Source of the DNA: Candidatus Sulfotelmatobacter sp.
GTDB lineage: Bacteria; Vulcanimicrobiota; Vulcanimicrobiia; Vulcanimicrobiales; Vulcanimicrobiaceae
Direction: 5' to 3'
DNA: 64,000 bases
NCBI GenBank assembly: GCA_035504415.1
Contig: DATJRY010000005.1
Coordinates: 1-64,000, forward strand
Positions within the stretch are counted from its first letter, which is position 1. Each line of letters begins with the position of its first letter. A program made the position numbers and the translations under genes. Positions 34,577 through 45,041 of this stretch are shown here, one piece after another. A model generated the notes under the pieces. It ran no database searches, was not told the DNA's origin, and saw only the letters and a program-made list of their open reading frames with translations.

Positions 34577-35307
34577 GATGCGGCCCGCCGGCGCTGGAAC
34601 TCGGCGATCGCCTCGGCGAAGCGGTCGCGGTCGAAGTCGGGCCAGTACGTCTCGCGCAGGACCAGCTCCGCGTGCGCGACTTGGTAGAGCAAGAAGTTCG
34701 AGAGCCGCGACTCGCCGCCGGGCCGGATAACCAAGTCGGGGTCCGGCATCCCGGCGGTGGTCAGATAGCTCGCCAGCGTCTCTTCTTCGATCCCCTCGGG
34801 CGCCAGCCGGCCGGCGCGCACGTCGTCCATCATCCGGCGCACCGCGTCGCGCAGCTCGCTGCGCGCGCTGTAGTTGACCGCCAGGTTGAGCACCAGCCCG
34901 GTGTTGCCGGCCGTCGCCGCGGCCAGCTTCTCGAGCGCGTCACGCGAGGCGCGGGGGAACTGCTCCCAGCGGCCGATCAAATTGACCCGCACGCCGTTAC
35001 GCGAGAGCTCCGCCAGCTCCGTTTGCGCGAAGTACACGCTCAGGTCGAGCAGCAATGAGATCTCGGTCGCCTCGCGCTTCCAGTTCTCGGTCGAAAAGCC
35101 GTACACGGTCAGCATCGGGATGCCCCAGTCGCTGGCCGCGCGCGTGACCTCGCGCAACGCGATGATGCCGCGCCGGTGGCCCTCGATGACGGGAAGCCGG
35201 CGGCGGCGCGCCCAGCGGCGGTTGCCGTCCATGATGATCGCGACGTGCGCTGGGAGCCGGCTGGGGTCGAGGGTCACGCCGCGCGGCGGCCGCAAGAGCG
35301 CGGGCAT
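34573..35307 (-). CDS. uppS: Undecaprenyl diphosphate synthase
   Basis: 244 residues. The family hallmark VAIIMDGNRRWARRRRLPVI (catalytic Asp) near residue 25 is followed by HRRGIIALREV, TVYGFSTENWKRE and the C-terminal PDLVIRPGGESRLSNFLLYQ. It builds the C55 lipid carrier used in peptidoglycan and O-glycan export, which is relevant to the glycan locus at 40-63 kb. ATG 35307 overlaps the stop of the 68-residue gene (TGATG). Confidence 0.95.
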   Translation of the reverse strand: MPALLRPPRGVTLDPSRLPAHVAIIMDGNRRWARRRRLPVIEGHRRGIIALREVTRAASDWGIPMLTVYGFSTENWKREATEISLLLDLSVYFAQTELAELSRNGVRVNLIGRWEQFPRASRDALEKLAAATAGNTGLVLNLAVNYSARSELRDAVRRMMDDVRAGRLAPEGIEEETLASYLTTAGMPDPDLVIRPGGESRLSNFLLYQVAHAELVLRETYWPDFDRDRFAEAIAEFQRRRAAS

Positions 35308-35513
35308 CAGAGACGTTCGTACCCGTCGTAGCCGACCGCGAGCTCGAAGGCGCCGTCGTGCGCCCCCGTCAGCGGGCGTACCCGCAGCAGACGGAGCACC
35401 CCCAGGCCCAGCGCCGGATACGGCGGGGCCACGACCCGGAGGCGAAGGGGGTGATCTCCGAGCGCAGCGCGAGCCTGCGTCCACGGGAGCATCGTGAGTG
35501 ATTCGAGGTTCAT
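35307..35513 (-). CDS. Small conserved-looking protein between frr and uppS (PASTA-like?)
   Basis: 68 residues from ATG 35513. The pattern LPWTQARAALGDHPLRLRVV, a Pro-rich turn, then VLRLLRVRPL and a final FELAVGYDGYERL resembles a single PASTA-like mini-domain (helix, strand, turn, two strands). It has no signal peptide. It is translationally coupled to uppS and follows the hairpin array after frr. I do not know a function; its position in an essential operon suggests it is expressed. Confidence 0.55.
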   Translation of the reverse strand: MNLESLTMLPWTQARAALGDHPLRLRVVAPPYPALGLGVLRLLRVRPLTGAHDGAFELAVGYDGYERL

Positions 35514-35527
35514 GGGGTCATTTCATC

Positions 35528-35634
35528 GGCGGATCGGCCGCGGCCGAACGGCGACGGCGGATCGGCCGCAGGCCGAACGCGACGGCGGATCGGCCGCAGG
35601 CCGAACGCGACGGCTTCCGACGCAGTCGGAAGCC
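35528..35634. repeat. Three 28-base tandem repeats plus a related hairpin next to frr
   Basis: Units at 35528-35555, 35556-35583 and 35584-35611; the last two are identical and the first differs slightly. Each of the last two contains TCGGCC, loop GCA, GGCCGA. They are followed at 35612-35634 by GGCTTCCGAC, loop GCA, GTCGGAAGCC, a perfect 10-bp stem ending one base before the frr stop codon. In the transcribed strand the loops read TGC. This could act as an attenuator or mRNA-stabiliser between frr and orf68-uppS. Confidence 0.75.
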
Positions 35635-35635
35635 A

Positions 35636-36941
<1,306 letters not shown>

Positions 36942-37550
36942 CTAGTCCTCGCCCAGCCCGAACTTGGCGTAGCGGCGCACGGCGATCTTCTCGCCGAGCA
37001 CGCCGCTGACCGACTTGACCAGCTCGCCGATGGTCTGCGCGTCGTCCTTCACGAACGGCTGCTCGAGCAGCGTGTGGTCCTCGTACCACTTGTTGAGCTT
37101 GCCTTCGAGGATCTTTTCGACCACGTTCGCCGGCTTGCCGGGCGGCACGGTCTTCTCGAGCTCGAGCTTGACTTCGGCCAGCACGTCGGAGGGCACCGAG
37201 TCCCGATCCAGGTAGGCCGGCGACATCGCCGCGATGTGCATCGCAACGTCGCGCACGAGCTCCTTGAAGCGCTCGTTGCGGGCGACGAAGTCGGTCTCGC
37301 AGTTGATCTCGACCAGCACGCCGATCTTCCCGCCGGAGTGGATGTACGAGCCCACCAGACCCTCGTTGGCGGTGCGCTCGGCGGCCTTCTTCTCGGCCTT
37401 CGACTGTCCGAGCTCGCCCAGGCGGGCCTTGGCCTTGTCCTGATCGCCCTCGGCCCACAGCAGGGCGTTGCGGACGTCGGACATCCCGGCGCCCGTCTCC
37501 TCGCGCAGGCGCTTGATCTCGTCGGCGGTCGGCTTGTATGCGGTATTCAC
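36942..37550 (-). CDS. tsf: Elongation factor Ts, short form
   Basis: 202 residues, the short type without the second dimerisation insert. The UBA-like start KRLREETGAGMSDVRNALLW and the core SYIHSGGKIGVLVEINCETD FVARNE (written in two parts) are diagnostic. It recharges EF-Tu with GTP. The GTG start (37550) lies 37 bases after the rpsB stop, in the same transcript. Confidence 0.97.
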   Translation of the reverse strand: MNTAYKPTADEIKRLREETGAGMSDVRNALLWAEGDQDKAKARLGELGQSKAEKKAAERTANEGLVGSYIHSGGKIGVLVEINCETDFVARNERFKELVRDVAMHIAAMSPAYLDRDSVPSDVLAEVKLELEKTVPPGKPANVVEKILEGKLNKWYEDHTLLEQPFVKDDAQTIGELVKSVSGVLGEKIAVRRYAKFGLGED

Positions 37551-37587
37551 GTGTTTCTCTTCGGCAGCTTGCGGTGGTCGGTGGTCG

Positions 37588-38355
37588 TCAGACGCCGGCC
37601 TCGACGGGCTCGGGCGCCGCTTCTTCGGCGTACTGCTGGTCGTACTCGGCGGCGTCGTAGGAAGACTCGGTCTCGGTCTTGCCTTCGATGATCGCGTTGG
37701 CGAGCGTCGAGACCATCAGGCGAACGCTGCGGATCGCGTCGTCGTTGCCCGGCACCGCGTAGTCGATCTCGTCGGGATCGCAGTTGGTGTCGATGACGGC
37801 GATGATCGGGATGTGCAGCTTACGCGCCTCGGCGACGGCGATGCGCTCCTTCTTCGGGTCGACGATGAAGATCGCGTCCGGCAGACGGTGCATGTCCTTG
37901 ATGCCGCCCAGGAACTTCTCGAGCTTCTCAAGCTCGTCGGTCAGCCGCGCGACTTCTTTCTTGGGGAGCAGATCGAAGGTGCCTTGCTGGCGCATCCCCT
38001 CGAGCTCGCGCAGGCGCGAGATGCGCTTCTGAATCGTCGCGAAGTTGGTGAGCGTGCCGCCCAGCCAGCGCTGGTTGACGAAGAAGGTGCCGGCGCGCTC
38101 CGCCTCTTCCTTGACCACGTCCTGGGCCTGCTTCTTGGTGCCGACGAAGAGAATGACGCGACCTTCGCGCGAGAGCTGCTTGACCGCGTCGTAGACGTGG
38201 TTGAGCATCGTCAGCGTCTTGCCGAGGTCGATGATGTAGATACCGTTCCGCTCTTGGAAGATGTACGGCTTCATCTTCGGATTCCAGCGGCGGGTCTGGT
38301 GTCCGAAGTGGACGCCCGCCTCCAGAAGAGCGCGCATGGTAACGCCTGAGGCCAT
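37588..38355 (-). CDS. rpsB: 30S ribosomal protein S2
   Basis: 255 residues. [20 protein letters not shown] opens the S2 fold, followed by [54 protein letters not shown] and [20 protein letters not shown]. The C-terminal 25 residues are acidic ([20 protein letters not shown]), as in many S2 proteins. It is the first gene of the translation-isoprenoid cluster, behind an extended -10 promoter and a leader of about 120 bases. Confidence 0.97.
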   Translation of the reverse strand: MASGVTMRALLEAGVHFGHQTRRWNPKMKPYIFQERNGIYIIDLGKTLTMLNHVYDAVKQLSREGRVILFVGTKKQAQDVVKEEAERAGTFFVNQRWLGGTLTNFATIQKRISRLRELEGMRQQGTFDLLPKKEVARLTDELEKLEKFLGGIKDMHRLPDAIFIVDPKKERIAVAEARKLHIPIIAVIDTNCDPDEIDYAVPGNDDAIRSVRLMVSTLANAIIEGKTETESSYDAAEYDQQYAEEAAPEPVEAGV

Positions 38356-38420
38356 GATGGGATAGGGTCCTTTCTGAGCCCGCGTCGACCGTCCGTGGTC
38401 CCGTGGTGGGCGCATGCACC

Positions 38421-38438
38421 CCGGCCGCTCCGGGCCGG
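38421..38438 (-). promoter_or_regulatory. Hairpin in the rpsB leader
   Basis: CCGGCC, 6-base loop, GGCCGG lies in the predicted rpsB 5' leader. S2 leaders in several phyla bind S2 for feedback control; that function here is only a possibility. Confidence 0.35.
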
Positions 38439-38482
38439 TGAAATGGTCGCCGCGAGCCGAGGGCCCGGGGCGCAACCGCTCG

Positions 38483-38512
38483 AGTATAGCACGAAGGCGC
38501 CCCCGGGCCCAA
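38483..38512 (-). promoter_or_regulatory. Extended -10 promoter for the rpsB cluster
   Basis: On the minus strand, TGCTATACT (extended -10, hexamer at 38483-38488) is preceded after 18 bases by TTGGGC (38507-38512). It is the best promoter match upstream of rpsB. The remaining bases to 38567 show no clear motif. Confidence 0.55.
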
Positions 38513-38567
38513 TGGGTCCGAGGCCGCTCGGCAGGACGCTCGCTTGCTTTTGTCCGGGAGGGGGCGG

Positions 38568-40628
38568 CTAGTAGGTGCCGACCATCGTGAAGAGCTCACC
38601 GCCCGAGCCCTGGAGTTGGAACTCGCAGCTCAAGGCACCGCCGGCGTTCGCGTCGCCGAGGGCGTCGATGTCCCACTGCGCGGCCTGGTACGGCGGATTC
38701 ACGCCGGGGGTGAAGTACTCGATCGGCATGTAGGCCGGCCCGGTACCATACCCGTTGTCCGCTGTGCCGGGCAGGTAGCAGGTATTGCCGAGGATCGTGA
38801 ACGTGCCGTTGCTCTCGTCCGCGTTGATCGTGCCGAGCGGGGCGATCTGAGCGGTCACGTCGAGGTTGACGCTCTGGGTCACGGGGCTGCCGGCGACGAC
38901 GTTCCAGGTCTGGCCGAGCATCGTGACGTTCAGCGGTCCCGGCGGAGCCGGCGTCGGCGAGGGGCTGGCTGTCGGCGTGGGGGCCGGAATGGGCGTGCCG
39001 GGTGCGGTCGGCTGATAGAGCGCCGCCACCTGCGCGGCGGTGAGGGCGCTGGCGAAAATCGCGTAACCGCCGATCTCGCCCGCCAGGCCCGCGCCGCCGG
39101 CCGAATACGACACGCGGCCGCTGATCGAGGCGTCGCTGGCGTACATGATGTCGTTGCTGCCGCCGCAGGGTTCGAGTTCGCTCAACGTCTGCACGCCGTC
39201 GACGTAGAGATACATTTGGCACCCGGCGGCGCCGGTGTAGTGCACGGTCTCGGCGATGAAGTGCGCGTTTCCGTCCGCGAACGTCGTGGCCGTGGAGGTC
39301 CAATTGTTGGTGGGGTAGAGCCCGATGAACGGCTGCGTCCCCGCGGTGGAACCGTTCTTCCACACGCCGATGTAGTAGTCGTTGATCTCACCGAACTCCG
39401 CGATCTGCGCGCCATTGGGCTTCGCCCAGAGCGCCACCGAGAAATCACTGGCCCACGCGCCGCTGCTTTGTTTCGCAAGCGGCATGGTCGGCAGCGCGAC
39501 GCGTGGTGCGGCCGGACTGGGGAGCGCCGCGAAGCTCTCGAACGAATCGCTCAAACCCGGCACGATGCTGGTCTGACCGAGCAGGTAGTTCGTTCCGCTC
39601 TTGCCCTTGTAGGTGCCGTTGCGACCGTTGCCGGACGAGTCATAGGCGATGGTTCCGGTCGTCTCGTCGAGACGATAGTACGCATACGGCTGCAAGAACT
39701 GCACCGCGGCGTCGTAGCCGATGCCGGCCGGCGGAGTCGGTGCCGGCGTGGGCGTCGGCGTCGGCGTCGGCGGCCCGGCGCCGTACAAGCCTGCGATCTG
39801 CGAGGCCGTCAGTGCGCTCGCGAAGATCGCGACCCCGCCGATCTCACCCGCGAGCGGGTCGTAACCGGCTTGATAGGAGACGCGACCGCTGACACCGGCG
39901 TTCGAATTCGCATATCGGATCACGCCGGTTCCGCAGCTCGTCTCTTGCGTGCTGCCGGCGAGCGCGCCGTCGACGTAGAGCTGGTCCAAGCAGCCCGAGC
40001 CGCCGTTGTGCACGGTCATCGCGACGAAGTGGATGCCGCCGTCGGAGAACGTCGCCGAGGGCGCGGTGACGGTCGCGCTCGGATAGTCTTGCATCACCGG
40101 GGTCGTGCCCGACTCGCCCAGCCAGAAGTCGTTGACCTCGACGAATGACGCGGTCTGCGCCGTTGCGCCCGGAAGAACCCATGCGGCGACGGTGAAGTCG
40201 CTCTCCCACGTCCCGCCCGACATGCCCAGCGGCATCCACGCCAGCGCGATGCGCGGAGCGCTCAGCGCGCTCGACGTGGTCTTCACCGACCACGGCAATC
40301 CCGGCGCCACCGGGTTCTCTGCCAGCAGGTAGTTCGTACCGGCCGTGCCTTCATAGGTTCCGTTGAGGTTGTTGCCGGACGCGTCGTACGCGACCGTCCC
40401 GCTCGTCTCGTCGAGCCGGTAGTACGCATACGGTCCAAGCGCGAGTACCGCTGCGTCGTACGTGCTGCCGGGGACGGCCGAGGCGATCGCCGCTGCGTGT
40501 CGACGCGCATCGTCGGGCACGGCTTTGCCGGCCCCCGTGTGGCCGCCGGGGGAACACGCCGCAGCCAGGGCAAAAAGACCGAGGGTACCGGCCAACCACG
40601 ACGCGCGCACCCGTGCTGACGGCTTCAT
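38568..40628 (-). CDS. Lipoprotein with two LamG (concanavalin A-like) domains
   Basis: 686 residues. A signal with lipobox LAAAC (Cys about 25) leads to two LamG domains of about 235 residues. Each begins [19 protein letters not shown] or [19 protein letters not shown] and ends in a [17 protein letters not shown] motif. Linkers rich in PT ([17 protein letters not shown] and [17 protein letters not shown]) separate them, and a C-terminal beta domain of about 120 residues follows. LamG folds bind glycans or other surface ligands. ATG 40628 has AAGGCGG 7 bases upstream, inside a hairpin. It is divergent from the ATP-grasp gene and probably surface-exposed. Confidence 0.85.
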   Translation of the reverse strand: MKPSARVRASWLAGTLGLFALAAACSPGGHTGAGKAVPDDARRHAAAIASAVPGSTYDAAVLALGPYAYYRLDETSGTVAYDASGNNLNGTYEGTAGTNYLLAENPVAPGLPWSVKTTSSALSAPRIALAWMPLGMSGGTWESDFTVAAWVLPGATAQTASFVEVNDFWLGESGTTPVMQDYPSATVTAPSATFSDGGIHFVAMTVHNGGSGCLDQLYVDGALAGSTQETSCGTGVIRYANSNAGVSGRVSYQAGYDPLAGEIGGVAIFASALTASQIAGLYGAGPPTPTPTPTPAPTPPAGIGYDAAVQFLQPYAYYRLDETTGTIAYDSSGNGRNGTYKGKSGTNYLLGQTSIVPGLSDSFESFAALPSPAAPRVALPTMPLAKQSSGAWASDFSVALWAKPNGAQIAEFGEINDYYIGVWKNGSTAGTQPFIGLYPTNNWTSTATTFADGNAHFIAETVHYTGAAGCQMYLYVDGVQTLSELEPCGGSNDIMYASDASISGRVSYSAGGAGLAGEIGGYAIFASALTAAQVAALYQPTAPGTPIPAPTPTASPSPTPAPPGPLNVTMLGQTWNVVAGSPVTQSVNLDVTAQIAPLGTINADESNGTFTILGNTCYLPGTADNGYGTGPAYMPIEYFTPGVNPPYQAAQWDIDALGDANAGGALSCEFQLQGSGGELFTMVGTY

Positions 40629-40673
40629 AACGATACCGCCTTCGGCCCCGGCAAGGCTGGCCTTTGCCGAAAG
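40629..40673 (-). promoter_or_regulatory. Leader hairpin that could mask the ribosome-binding site
   Basis: Arms 40639-40646 and 40666-40673 (CTTTCGGC and GCCGAAGG on the minus strand) pair, covering four bases of the AAGGCGG ribosome site at 40636-40642. A competing stem, 40649-40656 with 40661-40669, uses the same bases 40666-40669 and would free the site. Mutually exclusive folds suggest a regulated leader. No known riboswitch class fits. Confidence 0.4.
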
Positions 40674-40721
40674 CGACGTTTCCAGGTCCGTCCTAGCAAT
40701 ATTGGTAATCAAAGCCGCAAC

Positions 40722-42098
40722 GTGCAGCTCGATATCCCGGCGCAGCTCGCAGCCGCGCGTGCCTGCGCCGAAAACGGACGACGCGCCGACGCCATCGCCG
40801 CCTATGCGCGCCTCCTGCGCGATGCACCGGGGACGCTCGACGCGATGCTGCCGCTGGCCGGGTTGTTCGTCGCCGAGCGGAACCTGGCGTTTGCGCGCTC
40901 GGTGCTCCTCGAGGCCGCTTCGCTCCACTCCGAGCGCGCCGACGTGTGGGCGCTGCTCGCCAACGTCCTGGTCGACCTCGACGAACCGGCGGCCGCGCGA
41001 ACTGCCTACGAGCGCGCGCTGCAGGTCGATCCCGACCTGACGGTCGCGCACCTTGGCCTCGCGGTGCTTGGTGAGCGTGCCGGCGACGCGGAGGCGGCAC
41101 GCCCCCATTGGCAGCGCGGCTATGCGCGCGGCGTCACCGCGGGCCCGAACTGGCATGCCCCGGGCGTGACGCGCATCCTGTTGGTCAGCTCGGCGGTCGG
41201 CGGCAACGTCCCGCTGCTGCCGATCCTCGACGATCGGCGCTTCGTGCGCGCCGAGATCTTCGCCGAGGGCTACACGCCTGCGATTCCGCTGCCGCACGAC
41301 GCGCTGATCGTCAACGCGATCGGCGACGCCGAGCGGAGCGGGCGCGCGCTGGACGCCGCGGACCGCATCATCGCCGATCTGGCCGGCCACGTCGTGAACG
41401 CGCCCGGCCGCGTGCGCGCCACGACCCGCGTCGCCAACGCCGCGCGGCTGGCCACGATCGACGGAGTCGTCGCTCCGCGCGTGCGCGCGTTCGCGCACCA
41501 GCAGCTCACGGGCCCCGGCGGCGCCGAGCTGCTCGCAGCCGCGGGCTTCGCGTTCCCGTTGCTGTTGCGTGCGCCCGGCTTCCACACCGGGATGTACTTC
41601 GTGCAGGTCGAGAACGCCGACGCACTGGCCGGCGCGGCCGCGCAACTGCCGGGGCCCACGCTGCTGGCGATGGAGTTCGTCGACACCGCGGCAGCCGACG
41701 GTACCTACCGCAAGTACCGCGTGCTCGGGATCGACGGCGCGCTCTACCCGCTGCACCTGGCCGTTTCACGCAGCTGGAAGGTCCACTACTTCAGCGCGGC
41801 CATGGGCGAGAGCGAGCACTATCGCGAGGAAGAACGCGCGTTCCTCGACGCGCCGCGCGCGGCGATTGGTGCCGGCGCGTACGCCGCGCTCGAACGCGTC
41901 GTCGACGCGCTTGGGCTGGATTACGGCGGCGTCGACTTCGGCCTCGACGCCACCGGCCGCCTCGTGGTCTTCGAAGCCAACGCGACGATGCTCATCGCGC
42001 CGATCGACGCCGACCCGCGCTTCGCGTACCGGCGTCACGCCTTCGCCGCCGCGACCGAGGCGGCACGGGCCATGCTCGTGGCACGCCGACCCGCCTAG
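40722..42098 (+). CDS. TPR-ATP-grasp fusion protein
   Basis: 458 residues from GTG 40722. Residues 1-140 form about three TPR units (GRRADAIAAYARLLRDAPGT, DEPAAARTAYERALQVDPDL). The C-terminal 300 residues look like an ATP-grasp ligase: LLAMEFVDTAAADGTYRKYR for the ATP-binding strand, and YGGVDFGLDATGRLVVFEAN, whose Asp-Glu-Asn triad fits the metal site. A peptide or amine ligation to a glycan is possible. It opens the glycan locus and converges with a sulfotransferase gene (4-base overlap). Confidence 0.72.
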   Translation: MQLDIPAQLAAARACAENGRRADAIAAYARLLRDAPGTLDAMLPLAGLFVAERNLAFARSVLLEAASLHSERADVWALLANVLVDLDEPAAARTAYERALQVDPDLTVAHLGLAVLGERAGDAEAARPHWQRGYARGVTAGPNWHAPGVTRILLVSSAVGGNVPLLPILDDRRFVRAEIFAEGYTPAIPLPHDALIVNAIGDAERSGRALDAADRIIADLAGHVVNAPGRVRATTRVANAARLATIDGVVAPRVRAFAHQQLTGPGGAELLAAAGFAFPLLLRAPGFHTGMYFVQVENADALAGAAAQLPGPTLLAMEFVDTAAADGTYRKYRVLGIDGALYPLHLAVSRSWKVHYFSAAMGESEHYREEERAFLDAPRAAIGAGAYAALERVVDALGLDYGGVDFGLDATGRLVVFEANATMLIAPIDADPRFAYRRHAFAAATEAARAMLVARRPA

Positions 42099-42787
42099 AA
42101 CTCGTAGCCGAACATCTCGATCTCGCGGGCGAATTCCCGCGCCACCAGCTCGCGTGTGTGCGGCGTGTAGTACTCGCGATAGTTGGCCCGGGGCAGCCGG
42201 TTGAGATGGGGCAACGCGATCTCGCGGCCGATCCGCCGCCCGATCTCGGCCATGTCGGCGTCGACGGTCTCGACCCGTCCCACGAAGTCGACGATCAGCT
42301 CGCCGCGCTTGTCGGTGATGAACGGCAGGTACCCCGGCTCACTCGCGAAGTACGGCCGAGCCCGAACGTAGTTCGAGAAGTCGACGTTGGTGCTGATGAA
42401 CGCGATGTCCGCAGCCGTCTTCGCCGTCTCGGGATACTGCTTGAAGATCTCGTGGAAGTACACGTACGTCGAGACGACCAGGTCCCACGGATTGCGCACG
42501 AAGGCGAACTTGAAGTAGTTCGACCAGACCTCGGCCGGAACCATCTGACGCAGGATGCGCGCCGGCAGGTGCTGCTCCATGAAATGCGAGATCTGGTTGA
42601 GCGCAAAGAATCCGCGCATGTCGCGGAACATCTCGACGCCGTTCGGGCTCTCGAAGAAGCGCGGCCACGCGTTCTGGTTGAGGAACTCCCACGCGGCGTC
42701 TTCGGTGTGCAGAGCCTGCAGCATCGAGCTGCCCGCGGTCTTCGGGATGTGAATGAAGATGAACTGGTAGCCGTGCGAGACCGGCAT
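42095..42787 (-). CDS. Sulfotransferase family 2-like protein (downstream copy)
   Basis: 230 residues. The 5'-phosphosulfate loop IFIHIPKTAGSSMLQAL and the 3'-phosphate motif FAFVRNPWDLVVSTYVYFHE identify a PAPS-dependent sulfotransferase. Its partner gene upstream is the same length and very similar throughout. Likely it sulfates a sugar of the surface glycan. ATG 42787 overlaps the stop of the upstream copy (TGATG). Confidence 0.85.
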   Translation of the reverse strand: MPVSHGYQFIFIHIPKTAGSSMLQALHTEDAAWEFLNQNAWPRFFESPNGVEMFRDMRGFFALNQISHFMEQHLPARILRQMVPAEVWSNYFKFAFVRNPWDLVVSTYVYFHEIFKQYPETAKTAADIAFISTNVDFSNYVRARPYFASEPGYLPFITDKRGELIVDFVGRVETVDADMAEIGRRIGREIALPHLNRLPRANYREYYTPHTRELVAREFAREIEMFGYEF

Positions 42788-43479
42788 CAGAAGCGGTACC
42801 CGAAGCGTTCGATCTCCGGGGCGAAGTCGGCAGCGACGATCGCGCGGGTCTCGTCGGTGTAGTACTCGCGGTACTGCGCGTGCTCGGAGCGGTTGCGGTG
42901 CTCGAGCGGGATGTTCAGGCCGACTCGGCGGCAGATCTCGGCGAGGTCCGCCTCGATGTTCTCCACCTTGCCGACGAAGTCGACCAGCAAGTTGCCGCCC
43001 TGGTCGGTGACGTGCGGGAGCAGGCCGATGCTGTTCGCCATGAATTTCCGCGCCCGCACGAAATTCGTGAAGTCGACCGACGCCATGATGTACGCAACGT
43101 CGATCGCTTCCATCGCGACGCGCGGATCCTCGCTGAAGGTCTTCTTGAGAAAGAAATAGCTCGAGACGACGAAGTCCCATGGGTTGCGCACGAAGGTGAA
43201 CTTGAAGTAGCTCGACCAGACCTCGGCCGGAACCATCTCGCGCAGCACGCGTGCCGGATAGTGCTGCTCAGGAAACAACGCCATCGGGTTGAGCGGATAA
43301 AAGACCCGAAGTTGCCGGAACAGCTCGGCGCCGCGCGGGTGCGCGAACAGCCGCGGCCAAGCGTTGCGCGCCATGAAATCCAGATTCGGCCGGACGGTCA
43401 AGAGCGACTCGACGATCGAGCTCCCCGCGGTCTTCGGGATGTGGATGAAGATGAACCGGTCGTCGTGCGAGATGGGCAC
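42787..43479 (-). CDS. Sulfotransferase family 2-like protein (upstream copy)
   Basis: 230 residues from GTG 43479. IFIHIPKTAGSSIVESLLTV and FTFVRNPWDFVVSSYFFLKK are the PAPS-binding motifs. It shares long blocks with the adjacent copy (REMVPAEVWSSYFKFTFVRN against RQMVPAEVWSNYFKFAFVRN), so the two arose by tandem duplication. Differences cluster in the central acceptor region, so the two may sulfate different positions. It follows the reductase gene by six bases. Confidence 0.85.
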   Translation of the reverse strand: MPISHDDRFIFIHIPKTAGSSIVESLLTVRPNLDFMARNAWPRLFAHPRGAELFRQLRVFYPLNPMALFPEQHYPARVLREMVPAEVWSSYFKFTFVRNPWDFVVSSYFFLKKTFSEDPRVAMEAIDVAYIMASVDFTNFVRARKFMANSIGLLPHVTDQGGNLLVDFVGKVENIEADLAEICRRVGLNIPLEHRNRSEHAQYREYYTDETRAIVAADFAPEIERFGYRF

Positions 43480-43485
43480 CGTGAT

Positions 43486-44307
43486 CTACTTTCCGATCGC
43501 GAGCGGCAGGGCCGCCTGGAAGGCCTTGAAGTAACCGGGCAGCTCTGCCAGCGGATCGCGCAGCGCGCGCGGGAAGGTCGCTTGCACCAAACCGGCGTCG
43601 ATGGCGGTGACGACGATCTCGGGCGAGGCGTCGGCCACGACGACGCTGACCGGTGCGATGCGGGTGAGGACGCCCAGCAGCTCGCCGTGCGCGAGATTGC
43701 GGCCTGCCGCGAGGTTGAGGATGCGCGGGCCGCCGGTCAGCGCGAGATCGACCGTCCATGCGGCCACGTCCCGCACGTCGATGTAATCCTTCGACGAGGT
43801 CAGCGCACTGCGTACGCGCACGATGCCCTCGCTCGCGGCCTGCCGCAGGATATCGCTGAGGAACAGCTCGCTGCGCACCGACGGGCCGGCCACGTTCGAG
43901 AGGCGCGCGACGAACGCCCGCGGCGAGACCGCCAGGACCGCGCACTCGCCGGCGACCTTGGAACTCACGTAGGGATCGCTCCCGCCCGGGAGCACGCGGA
44001 CACGCGCGTCTTCCCGGGTCGCGTCGGCCCCGTCGTAGACGCGCGTCGAGCTGAGGTAGACGAAGGAACGATGCGGCACCGCGGCCCAGCGCACGGCGTC
44101 GCCGACGTGGCGGCGGAACGCGAGCTGCGGATCGCGTGCGGCGCCCGACGCCACGCCGCCGGCGTAGACGATCGCGGCGTCGGCGTCGCCGGCGGCTTCG
44201 TCGTCGGTACGCCGCTCGAGTACCGCGAGCCCACGCGCGCGCGCTTCCGCGACGATCGCGCCGCCGACGAAGCCGCGCGCTCCGACGACGATGACGTGCG
44301 TGCTCAC
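43486..44307 (-). CDS. NAD-dependent epimerase/dehydratase-family (SDR) nucleotide-sugar reductase
   Basis: 273 residues from GTG 44307. HVIVVGARGFVGGAIVAEAR is the Rossmann loop, RSFVYLSSTRVYDGAD the first catalytic region, and DPYVSSKVAGE the YxxxK pair. It is a short extended-SDR like the reductases that finish 6-deoxyhexose synthesis after a 4,6-dehydratase. With rfbF, rfbG and the rfbC-like gene it may reduce a CDP-4-keto sugar. It overlaps the CmcI-type gene by GTGA. Confidence 0.8.
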   Translation of the reverse strand: MSTHVIVVGARGFVGGAIVAEARARGLAVLERRTDDEAAGDADAAIVYAGGVASGAARDPQLAFRRHVGDAVRWAAVPHRSFVYLSSTRVYDGADATREDARVRVLPGGSDPYVSSKVAGECAVLAVSPRAFVARLSNVAGPSVRSELFLSDILRQAASEGIVRVRSALTSSKDYIDVRDVAAWTVDLALTGGPRILNLAAGRNLAHGELLGVLTRIAPVSVVVADASPEIVVTAIDAGLVQATFPRALRDPLAELPGYFKAFQAALPLAIGK

Positions 44308-45041
44308 CGCAGGCGGCGCAGGTACCCGCCGGGGGCGTCGCTCAGGACGAGCCGATCGTCGACGTCGCGTGCCACGGCGAACTCGGGGTGCTTCGGCAGC
44401 CAGTCCGCCAGCGCCGTGCCGGGATTGCGCTCGGGCCCCCACGGGCGGTTCAGCGCGAGGTCTGCGGGCAGATCGGCGACCGAGGTACCGTAGACGATCA
44501 GGTAGCTGCCCGGCGTCACGAAGGGCGCGTAGAGGTCCAGCTCCTCGGCGACGTGCTCGTGCGTATGGTGCGAGTCGAGGATCACCAGCGTGCGGGCGGA
44601 GTCTCGCGCACGCGCCGCGACCTGCGCGACGATCGCCGGATCGGTCGACGAACCGTCGAGGATCGTGATTCCGGCGGCGAGGGGGTGAGCGTTCAGCCGC
44701 GCGCGGTTCGCATCGCGCATCGCGAGCTCGACGCCGACGACCTGCGGCTCGATCCCGGCCAGCCGCAGGATCGACGCGTACAGCACGAGCGCGCCGCCGA
44801 AGGCGACGCCGGTCTCGACCACCAGTGTCGGCTTCACTTCCCAGAGGATCTCGACCAGCGCGAGCACGTCTTGCGGCCACTGGATGATCGGGATGCCGAG
44901 CCATTCGAAGTTGCGGTGGTAACCGTACTCGAACCCTTTCGCCATCAAGGTGTGGCGGGCGTCGCCGACCGCTCGATCCTCGCGCATGGCGCGCAGCAGG
45001 TCGGGGTTGCGGGGATCGTTCGGCGAGCGGGGCGGTGTCAC
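44304..45041 (-). CDS. CmcI/cephalosporin hydroxylase-family methyltransferase
   Basis: 245 residues from GTG 45041. LVVETGVAFGGALVLYASIL is the SAM-binding loop, VVGVELAMRDANRARL the acidic ribose strand and LVILDSHHTHEHVAEELDLY the family's metal-binding motif. PWGPERNPGTALADWLPKHP closes the family region. Homologues are usually sugar O-methyltransferases in polysaccharide loci despite the hydroxylase name. GTG overlaps the GT2 gene stop by four bases. Confidence 0.85.
   Translation of the reverse strand: MTPPRSPNDPRNPDLLRAMREDRAVGDARHTLMAKGFEYGYHRNFEWLGIPIIQWPQDVLALVEILWEVKPTLVVETGVAFGGALVLYASILRLAGIEPQVVGVELAMRDANRARLNAHPLAAGITILDGSSTDPAIVAQVAARARDSARTLVILDSHHTHEHVAEELDLYAPFVTPGSYLIVYGTSVADLPADLALNRPWGPERNPGTALADWLPKHPEFAVARDVDDRLVLSDAPGGYLRRLR

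Noticed and set aside
40629-40721. Cyclic-di-GMP riboswitch before the LamG gene
   Set aside because: Some GCAAAG-like pieces are present, but the conserved GEMM core and its second stem are missing.
38568-41756. 1062-codon frame starting inside the ATP-grasp gene
   Set aside because: The lipoprotein signal at 40628 and a ribosome site mark the true start; the upstream part is antisense filler.
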